Below are positions 1-5,611 of a DNA stretch of 6,807 bases, piece after piece. The DNA is from an uncultured Clostridia bacterium. Its GTDB lineage: Bacteria; Bacillota; Clostridia; Christensenellales; Borkfalkiaceae. The notes under the pieces are model-generated. The model searched no databases. It was not told the origin of the DNA and saw nothing but the letters and a program-made list of their open reading frames with translations. The position numbers and the translations under genes are program-made. Location of the stretch: the NCBI GenBank assembly GCA_934249265.1, contig CAKQKQ010000088.1:1-6807 (forward strand), in the 5' to 3' direction. Positions within the stretch are counted from its first letter, which is position 1, and each line of letters opens with the position of its first letter.

Positions 1-2441
1 AGATAAGTTTTTTCACCCAAAGTAACATTGTCGTAAACTACGTTGACTGAAATAGTCTTTTTAAAGCCGTTTGACGTAATCGTAATGCTACCCGAACGCG
101 ACGAAGTAATTTTACTCCAATCAATTTCTATCCAAATACGGCGTTCGTCGTATACGGTCGAATCGTAAGATCCTATTTTGATAAAATCGCTGTCGGTCGT
201 TATATCGAAATTGAAACTGCCGTAACCTTTATTGAATACGTCGATATATTTTCTGCCTTTTGCATAATTGTAAAAAGTAAGCGCAGAACCGTCGGATTCG
301 GTTTGTTCGCCCTCGACTATTACTCCCGCTTCGGGCGCGCCCAAATAGAACGTGGGGCTACCGTTTGCAAAACCCGACATTACGGGCGAGTGATATACTT
401 CGGGGTCGACGAGATTTTTCCATTTGCCGTCTTGAAGAATATTGTTGTAATAAGATATTTCGTCCTTGCGCATTTGGTTAAACTCTTTGGACATATTGTA
501 GCAGTTGAACGCCGTCGCCATGCGCCCTTGTTCGTATGCTACGTTGCCCTTATGCGCGTAATAAAATTCCGCATTTACGTAATATGCGCAACGCACTTCA
601 AACAAAATAGTTTCATAGAAACAGTCGCGTTGACTTTCGGGAATTTCGTTATATAATTTTTCCGCTCTTTCGTATAAAGCGAGATATCTCGCCGCGCGTT
701 TTTCCGATTCGTCGCCGTAAGCAGAACCGAAAATGTCCACGCTCATTTGCTCTAATTTTCTCGCGTTTGTAGACTGAGTGTAAATTTTATAAATTTCGGT
801 CAATTCTTCTGCAAATTCTTCGCCGAATTCGCGAGTCGCCATTTTAGTCACGTACGTTTCAAAAACGTTGTCGTGAGTGTAATTTTTATAATTGTAGCCC
901 AAATCTACGAATAATTCTATTTCGGGGAAATAAGGCACGGTATCGCCAGAATTTAATATCCAAGCCGTGCGCACGCCGTAATCGTAGGCTTTGCTCATTT
1001 CTTCGTAAACCATGGTAAGCGGCATCGAATTTAACCACATATAACTTTCGTTGTCGGGACCCCAATACGAATTGTGATAGTATACGCCGAAACCGCCCTC
1101 GCGTTCGCGCTCGACTTCGTCGGGGAAATTACGAATAAATCCGTGGTTGTCGTCTGCCCACATTATGGTTACGTCATCGGGCACGGTGAGTCCGTCGTTG
1201 TAAATTTGTTGAACTTCTTTATATGGAATAAACATCATAAACACGTCTTCGAGCGTGGGATTATCGAGCACTTCGCGAAGAAGATTACGTTGCGCTTCAA
1301 AGATGTCTTCCATAAGTTTTACTTTATCGCCGTACCAAGGCGCGCTGTTTATGTTTGCCGTGTTTAAACCTTCGTCGTGCGCGCCGCGCATGCCGAGCGT
1401 CCATTGAACTTCGTAATTTTTGTTTGCCTCGACCGATTGTCTCCAATATTCGAGAACTACTTCGGGATTAACCGTATAGTCGTAAACGATATTGCCCGCA
1501 TTGGGGTGCTCCGCTTTGTATTTAGTGACGAACGATTCCCACTCGTTTATGTTGTTTCTAAGCAGCATATCGCAGTGAGACGTACCGATGACTATTCCGT
1601 AATAATCGGCGTTTATCGGGTTTTCGGCATAATCGGAAAATGCGTCCGAACATAAGTGCATACCCGGCCATAAATAATTGGCTTTCATTCTGAGAAGTGC
1701 CTCGAAAAGTTTTTCGTAAAAATTAGGTCCGAGGTGTTTGCCTTCGTCAAGCGCACGCGCCCAACTTTCGAGACATTCTTCGTCGTTGATGAATATTCCG
1801 CGGTATTTAACGGCGGGTTCTTCCCCTATTTCGATAAAATCGCTGTCAAGAACGAGATTTTCGCGCGTTTGCGGAACGCTGTCGGCAAAGAAGTTCCACG
1901 GAGTCATACCGAGCATATCGCTTATCGAATATACTCCGTATATCGAACCGCGTTTATCCGAACCTGCAACCACGAGCGCGGTTTTTACTTTTCCGTCGTT
2001 AAACGGGTCGTTGACTGTTTTTACTATATAACTTTCCCATTTGTTTTCAATGGAAGACACATCCAACTTGCCGTTTTTAACGATTTTTTCTATTTGCTTG
2101 CTTTTGCCGAGCGTACCGACGATAATCGCGTACTCGGCATAGCCGTTGATTTGTTTTGTTACGACGGGTGTGTATCCCGTTATCTTTTTTACGTCCGACT
2201 GCAAATCGTAAGCCGCGCGAATAACACCGGGATAATCGCCGTCGGTAGAACCGATTTCGTTTGTTCCTTCGACGCAAATTACCGCGGCGCGGTTTGAACT
2301 TATAAGATTAAACGACGATTTTTTACCGCTTGAGTTGCTGCCGCCGCTCGAGCCATTTCCGCAAGCGACCAAAATCGAACTGAAAAGCATTATTGCCGTC
2401 GCTATTATTACCAAAAAAGCAATTTTGTTTTTTCTTTTCAT
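1..2441 (-). CDS. GH115 alpha-glucuronidase lipoprotein, C-terminus cut by window edge
   Basis: Reading from the ATG at 2441 gives 813 residues with no stop before the left edge. Residues 1-26 are a signal peptide ending in lipobox LVAC (Cys27), followed by a Ser/Gly linker, so the enzyme is probably lipid-anchored outside the membrane. Residues about 46-200 resemble the alpha/beta N-terminal domain of alpha-glucuronidases. The catalytic barrel (about 205-520) carries GH115 hallmarks: KYRGIFINDEE (212-222), NYLWPGM (255-261), GTSH (286-289), TLGMRGAHD (348-356), PYKEV (406-410), WADDNHG (428-434) and NSYWGP (457-462). A helical region follows (about 520-690), then a beta-rich segment with YIDVFNKGYG and WIEIDW. 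Family members release (4-O-methyl-)glucuronic acid from xylan or glucuronic acid from arabinogalactan; which applies here is unknown. Conserved acids D220, E221, E409, D430 and D431 are candidate active-site residues, by inference. The usual GH115 C-terminal domain would lie beyond the edge. The family call is secure. Confidence 0.94.
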   Translation of the reverse strand, partial: MKRKNKIAFLVIIATAIMLFSSILVACGNGSSGGSNSSGKKSSFNLISSNRAAVICVEGTNEIGSTDGDYPGVIRAAYDLQSDVKKITGYTPVVTKQINGYAEYAIIVGTLGKSKQIEKIVKNGKLDVSSIENKWESYIVKTVNDPFNDGKVKTALVVAGSDKRGSIYGVYSISDMLGMTPWNFFADSVPQTRENLVLDSDFIEIGEEPAVKYRGIFINDEECLESWARALDEGKHLGPNFYEKLFEALLRMKANYLWPGMHLCSDAFSDYAENPINADYYGIVIGTSHCDMLLRNNINEWESFVTKYKAEHPNAGNIVYDYTVNPEVVLEYWRQSVEANKNYEVQWTLGMRGAHDEGLNTANINSAPWYGDKVKLMEDIFEAQRNLLREVLDNPTLEDVFMMFIPYKEVQQIYNDGLTVPDDVTIMWADDNHGFIRNFPDEVEREREGGFGVYYHNSYWGPDNESYMWLNSMPLTMVYEEMSKAYDYGVRTAWILNSGDTVPYFPEIELFVDLGYNYKNYTHDNVFETYVTKMATREFGEEFAEELTEIYKIYTQSTNARKLEQMSVDIFGSAYGDESEKRAARYLALYERAEKLYNEIPESQRDCFYETILFEVRCAYYVNAEFYYAHKGNVAYEQGRMATAFNCYNMSKEFNQMRKDEISYYNNILQDGKWKNLVDPEVYHSPVMSGFANGSPTFYLGAPEAGVIVEGEQTESDGSALTFYNYAKGRKYIDVFNKGYGSFNFDITTDSDFIKIGSYDSTVYDERRIWIEIDWSKITSSRSGSITITSNGFKKTISVNVVYDNVTLGEKTY

Positions 2442-2444
2442 TTT

Positions 2445-4214
2445 TTATTCCTCCGAAGCGACTTTAGTGAATTTTAAGTAATCGTATTCGATATACGCGT
2501 TTACTTTATCCGAACCCATTACAAGTACGGCGGTATCGTTTTCCGTGCGGCGCATTTTGCCGTTTTCAAGCACGAGACTGTCGTTTAACCACACGCTCAT
2601 CGTGTAATTAAGGAAATCATAAACCACTTTGATTTCGTAATAAACGTTGTTTGTTATCGTGCCCGCTTCGGACAAAGTAATCCAATCGCTGCCGTTGTGA
2701 TATTTAAGTTTGTTTTTCTCTATCGCCAAAGAACTCGTGCAAAGCGTTGCCGTATTAGTCGTTGCCCCCGCGCGATAAAGGAAAAGTACGTTTAAAAATG
2801 CCGAAGAATTGATTTTTATTTTGGTTTCCGCTTGAACTTTGCCCGTCAATATTTCGCCGAAATTATATCTTGCAAACGCCGATACCGAACCGGAGCCGTT
2901 TGTAGAAATTACAAGGCTATCGTCGCGTACCTCTGCCGTGCCGTTTGAAGAAGACAACGTCATGCCGCCCGGTAAAGAAGCAAAATCTGTATCCAATAAA
3001 TTGTTTGAATCTCCGCGAACTACCACGGTAAACGTTTTTTCTTGATAACCGTGCTCGTTTTCGGCTTTTAGTACGAAATTATACGCTCCGTCGGGGGTGT
3101 CGTCGGCAAACGTAATAGTCTTTTTGTTATTTGAAATAGTCGCAAAAGAAGTATCGGTTGTCAACGTTACGCTCGGCTTGGGCGTACCCGAAACGCTGTA
3201 TTTAAGCGTTACCGATTTAGTTTTGTCGAGCGCAAGCGAATAAGTCGTTTCGTCTGCGGCGATCGTCGGCGAATAGTCTCCGCTGATTTTTATATAATCG
3301 TAAGTGAGACTTGCGTTCGCTTTATCCGTTCCGAATTTTAAAAGTTTTATTCTGTCCTCGACGCCGTCGCCCCTCTTTCTAAACGTTTGGTCGGCGTATT
3401 GCGTTCCGTTGATATATAACGAATATTTGCCCGCGCCGATATCGAGTATCATTTTAATTTCGTACCAAGTGTTTACGTTGTATCTCGTGATAAACGCGCC
3501 CCAGCCGTTTCCGTCGTGGTTTTTAAAACCGCCCGCGTCCATACCTAAACATGCGATTATATCGTTGTTGTCGTATCCCGCCTCTCCGCGATAGAAAAAT
3601 AATATGTTAGAAAACGAGGTGCTGCCCACTTTAACGCGCGTTTCTGCAATGATTTTTCCCGAAAGCGTTTCGTCGAATATATACGAGGCAAAAGCCATGC
3701 CAGTACCCGTTGTCGAAAAGGTCATTTCTTGGTTGTTTATAGAAATATCTCCTCCGCCGCTTACGCTTTTACGCAAATATCCTGGGACGTCCGTTCTGTC
3801 GCTGAAATCTTCGTGATAAATATATCCCGAAACTTTTTTCTCGTCGTCTACCGAAACGTTGCCTTGTTTTGTCACCGTTACTTGGCAATAATCGCTCGCT
3901 TTGCCCGCAGTGACCGAAATAACAGCACTGCCGCTGTTTACCGCGGTAATTACACCGCTTGAAGACACCGTAGCGATAGAATTATCGTCCGACACCCAAA
4001 CGTTTTGATACGTTTTGCCTTTTTCGCTTAAAACAGTGGCGTTAAGCGTGTGAGTTTCGCCGATTTTCAAGACGATATCGGTGCAGTCGAGCGCAACCGT
4101 GACTTTGTCGTTATCGGTCGAGCCGTTTTGCGATTTGTCGGCGCATGCCGTCATACTTGCCGATATAATCACGACGACCATCATGATAGAGAGAAATCTT
4201 ATAAATTTACTCAT
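2445..4214 (-). CDS. Surface lipoprotein: Big_2 domain, two LamG-like modules, Ig-like segment
   Basis: This 589-residue protein has no recognisable catalytic motif. Residues 1-23 form a signal peptide ending in MTAC, giving a lipid-modified Cys24; Met at -3 is less usual but acceptable. Residues about 37-115 are a Big_2 (bacterial Ig-like) domain with the typical sequence VWVSDDNSIATVSSSGVITA. Module 1 (about 131-311) and module 2 (about 405-584) are related beta-rich domains sharing L(S/T)GK, AET(R/K)(V/I)K, F.N(I/V)LF.YR, YEIK and YDY(I/L)K. An Ig-like segment (about 315-400, containing TPDGAYNFVLKAENEHGY) separates them. Module 1 closely matches the N-terminal module of the protein encoded just upstream. 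The predicted fold is a concanavalin-A-like jelly roll, as in LamG domains and many carbohydrate-binding modules. A surface glycan-binding role beside a GH115 enzyme is inference. AAGGAG at 4226-4221 supports the start. I cannot give a named family for the repeated module. Confidence 0.85.
   Translation of the reverse strand: MSKFIRFLSIMMVVVIISASMTACADKSQNGSTDNDKVTVALDCTDIVLKIGETHTLNATVLSEKGKTYQNVWVSDDNSIATVSSSGVITAVNSGSAVISVTAGKASDYCQVTVTKQGNVSVDDEKKVSGYIYHEDFSDRTDVPGYLRKSVSGGGDISINNQEMTFSTTGTGMAFASYIFDETLSGKIIAETRVKVGSTSFSNILFFYRGEAGYDNNDIIACLGMDAGGFKNHDGNGWGAFITRYNVNTWYEIKMILDIGAGKYSLYINGTQYADQTFRKRGDGVEDRIKLLKFGTDKANASLTYDYIKISGDYSPTIAADETTYSLALDKTKSVTLKYSVSGTPKPSVTLTTDTSFATISNNKKTITFADDTPDGAYNFVLKAENEHGYQEKTFTVVVRGDSNNLLDTDFASLPGGMTLSSSNGTAEVRDDSLVISTNGSGSVSAFARYNFGEILTGKVQAETKIKINSSAFLNVLFLYRAGATTNTATLCTSSLAIEKNKLKYHNGSDWITLSEAGTITNNVYYEIKVVYDFLNYTMSVWLNDSLVLENGKMRRTENDTAVLVMGSDKVNAYIEYDYLKFTKVASEE
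2448..2454 (-). promoter_or_regulatory. Ribosome binding site of the GH115 gene
   Basis: GGAGGAA sits 6 bases before the ATG. It lies inside the last codons of the upstream lipoprotein gene, where it encodes part of its terminal Ser-Glu-Glu; the TAA stop and three A bases fill the spacer. This fixes the GH115 start and suggests that its translation is coupled to the gene before it. Confidence 0.88.
2463..3002 (-). repeat. LamG-like module, copy 4 (lipoprotein, C-terminal)
   Basis: Residues 405-584 of the lipoprotein. Landmarks in order are FGEILTGKVQAETKIKI, FLNVLFLYR, KLKYHNGSDW, YYEIKVVYDF and AYIEYDYLKF. It lacks the YxYxEDF opening of the N-terminal copies and begins with LLDTDF instead. 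Similarity is at protein level and clearly diverged. Confidence 0.75.
3282..3824 (-). repeat. LamG-like module, copy 3 (lipoprotein, N-terminal)
   Basis: Residues 131-311 of the lipoprotein. It opens with YIYHEDFSDRTDVPGYL and continues with LSGKIIAETRVKV, FSNILFFYRG, GGFKNHDGNGW, WYEIKMILDI, FRKR, LKFGTDKANASL and YDYIKI. It aligns almost throughout with residues 54-240 of the upstream secreted protein. Confidence 0.82.
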
Positions 4215-4220
4215 TATTTA

Positions 4221-4226
4221 CTCCTT
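4221..4226 (-). promoter_or_regulatory. Ribosome binding site of the Big_2 lipoprotein gene
   Basis: AAGGAG lies 6 bases before the ATG at 4214 in the only true gap of the cluster. The 26-base gap is AT-rich. I see no hairpin-plus-T-run terminator or -35/-10 pair in it, so transcription probably reads through from the gene before. Confidence 0.85.
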
Positions 4227-4240
4227 ATATTTTATTGCGG

Positions 4241-5611
4241 TTATGCCGAATATACCTTTAAATAATCTACGGTAAATTCGGTCGGCGATTTGCCTACGCC
4301 TATAGCGCATTCGATTTTATCGGGGTTGCCTATGTTTGAATTTCTGAAAGCGTATTCGCCGAGATATATATCGTTGCCAAGGGTTTTGTTTTCCCCGTTT
4401 GATGCGGTTTTATAATGTTCGCCCGAAATATAAAGTTTTACCTTTTTAGCGTCGCTATCGACTACCGCTTTAATTACGTACCATTCGTAATCGACGAAAT
4501 AGAAATCATTGTTATCTAAACTTATCGCCATCCACTTTCCGTTTACGTGATAACGTAATCTACCCGATTCTATCGCCACCGTGACGATATTTGCCGCAGT
4601 GCCGCTGTACGCCGAATTTTCAAGGAACAATACGTTTGCAAACGTGTTTGCCGCAGAAGAACGATTTTGCACTTTAACTTCCGCCGTAAATACCCCGTCG
4701 AGAGAAGAATCGAAAGTTTTGCTTACCGATACCGTACCCGAAGTGGGCGTTTTTAAAGTGACGTAACCGTCTTGACTGAAATCCGCACTGCCGCCGCCCG
4801 TTGCCGAATAATCTACGTCGCTCGGTTTTGTAGTGCCTCCGAAATCGAGCGTACAATTTATTCCCGTTTGAGCAACGAAATCTTGTTCGGTTGCCGTGCG
4901 CACGCCGATATATTTATAACTTAAATCAGCCCACGCCGTTTGCGAACCGAAACGCAAATATTTTATCGCCGTTTCGTTTGATGTCACTTTTTTTCTAAAT
5001 GAAATGCCCGTTTTTGTAAATCCGTCTACGGTAAGTTGATATATACCTTTGTCTATATCCATTACCATTTTTACGTCGTGCCAAACGCCTATTTCACAAT
5101 TTATTCCGCAAGACTGCCAGCCCGAGCCGCTGTTGTTTTTAAATTTGCCGCCCTCTGCGGCAACGTTTGTGACAACGCTACCCGTATCGTATAAATCGTT
5201 TGTTTCGCAAAAGAAAAACAACAAATTGGCAAATGCTTTACTGTCAGTTTTTACTCTTGTTTCTACGGCGATTTGTCCGCTTAATACCTCGCCGAATGTG
5301 TAAGTAAAGAAAGCGTGGTCGTTGTTTCCGCCGTATATTACCGTTGTCCTAAGCGCGTCGTCCTCTATTTCGACTCTGCTTAACCCTTTTACCGTTTGAT
5401 TTAGGTAATCGGGCACTTTCGTGCGAGTTGAAAAATCTTCGTAATAAATATATCCGTCGCGAGTATGTTCCGCTCCGTCGTCGACTTGCACGTACTTATC
5501 GGTAGATTTTGGTATTTCGGTTTGTAAGCCGCTTGCAGAAACGAAAGTCGTTCCGTGAGATATTACAGCCGCGCATATTAAAGTCAAAAATGCGGCAATT
5601 CGTCTTTTCAT
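4241..5611 (-). CDS. Secreted protein of two LamG-like beta-sandwich modules
   Basis: This 456-residue protein starts with a classical signal peptide (KRR, hydrophobic core, likely cleavage after VSA at residue 26). It has no lipobox or other visible anchor, so it is probably released or loosely held outside the cell. Module 1 (about 54-240) contains YIYYEDFSTRTKVPDYL, LSGQIAVETRVK, FANLLFFF, GGKFKNNSGSGW and WHDVKMVMDI. Module 2 (about 252-455) is more diverged, with FTAEVKVQ, FANVLFLE, GRLRYHVNGKW, WYVIKAVVD and FTVDYLKVYS. Both look like concanavalin-A-like jelly rolls, and module 1 is the close relative of module 1 in the next gene's lipoprotein. The ATG overlaps the stop of the esterase gene by one base (TAATG), with a strong ribosome binding site before it. 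I see no catalytic motif. Carbohydrate binding is a reasonable inference from fold type and neighbours, and nothing in the sequence proves it. Confidence 0.85.
   Translation of the reverse strand: MKRRIAAFLTLICAAVISHGTTFVSASGLQTEIPKSTDKYVQVDDGAEHTRDGYIYYEDFSTRTKVPDYLNQTVKGLSRVEIEDDALRTTVIYGGNNDHAFFTYTFGEVLSGQIAVETRVKTDSKAFANLLFFFCETNDLYDTGSVVTNVAAEGGKFKNNSGSGWQSCGINCEIGVWHDVKMVMDIDKGIYQLTVDGFTKTGISFRKKVTSNETAIKYLRFGSQTAWADLSYKYIGVRTATEQDFVAQTGINCTLDFGGTTKPSDVDYSATGGGSADFSQDGYVTLKTPTSGTVSVSKTFDSSLDGVFTAEVKVQNRSSAANTFANVLFLENSAYSGTAANIVTVAIESGRLRYHVNGKWMAISLDNNDFYFVDYEWYVIKAVVDSDAKKVKLYISGEHYKTASNGENKTLGNDIYLGEYAFRNSNIGNPDKIECAIGVGKSPTEFTVDYLKVYSA
4247..4858 (-). repeat. LamG-like module, copy 2 (secreted protein, C-terminal)
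   Basis: Residues about 252-455 of the secreted protein. This is the most diverged copy. It keeps the core order of AEVKV, F.NVLFLE, G.LRYH.NGKW, WY.IK.VVD and DYLKVYS, but has a longer insertion near GNDIYLGEYAFRNSN before the last strand. Confidence 0.65.
4892..5452 (-). repeat. LamG-like module, copy 1 (secreted protein, N-terminal)
   Basis: Residues 54-240 of the secreted protein. It shares the YxYxEDFSxRTxVPxYL opening, the LSG.I..ETRVK core, the GW segment after GGKFKN, and the FRKK and LRFGS.TA landmarks with copy 3 in the next gene. This indicates a gene or module duplication. Confidence 0.82.

Noticed and set aside
303..1655. Three further plus-strand open frames (303-656, 1074-1367, 1377-1655)
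   Set aside because: All are shadows of the GH115 gene on the opposite strand, and their products show no family resemblance.
180..1847. A 15-base direct repeat (GATAAAATCGCTGTC at 180-194 and 1833-1847)
   Set aside because: Both copies encode Asp-Ser-Asp-Phe-Ile in the GH115 frame at unrelated places in the protein, and the flanks do not match. Most likely chance plus codon preference.
1734..2297. Plus-strand open frame of 187 codons
   Set aside because: It lies wholly antisense to the N-terminal domain of the GH115 gene, whose reading frame is unbroken and matches family motifs. The antisense product is low-complexity in character, with no recognisable motif and no convincing ribosome binding site.
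1..2441. GH67 alpha-glucuronidase instead of GH115
   Set aside because: The N-terminal domain is shared in type, but the RGIFINDE, TLGMRG, PYKEV, WADDNHG and NSYWGP motifs in this order are those of GH115.
4215..4240. Possible terminator or internal promoter in the only intergenic gap
   Set aside because: Only 26 bases long, with no inverted repeat, no T-run after a stem and no -35/-10 pair; it holds just the ribosome binding site.
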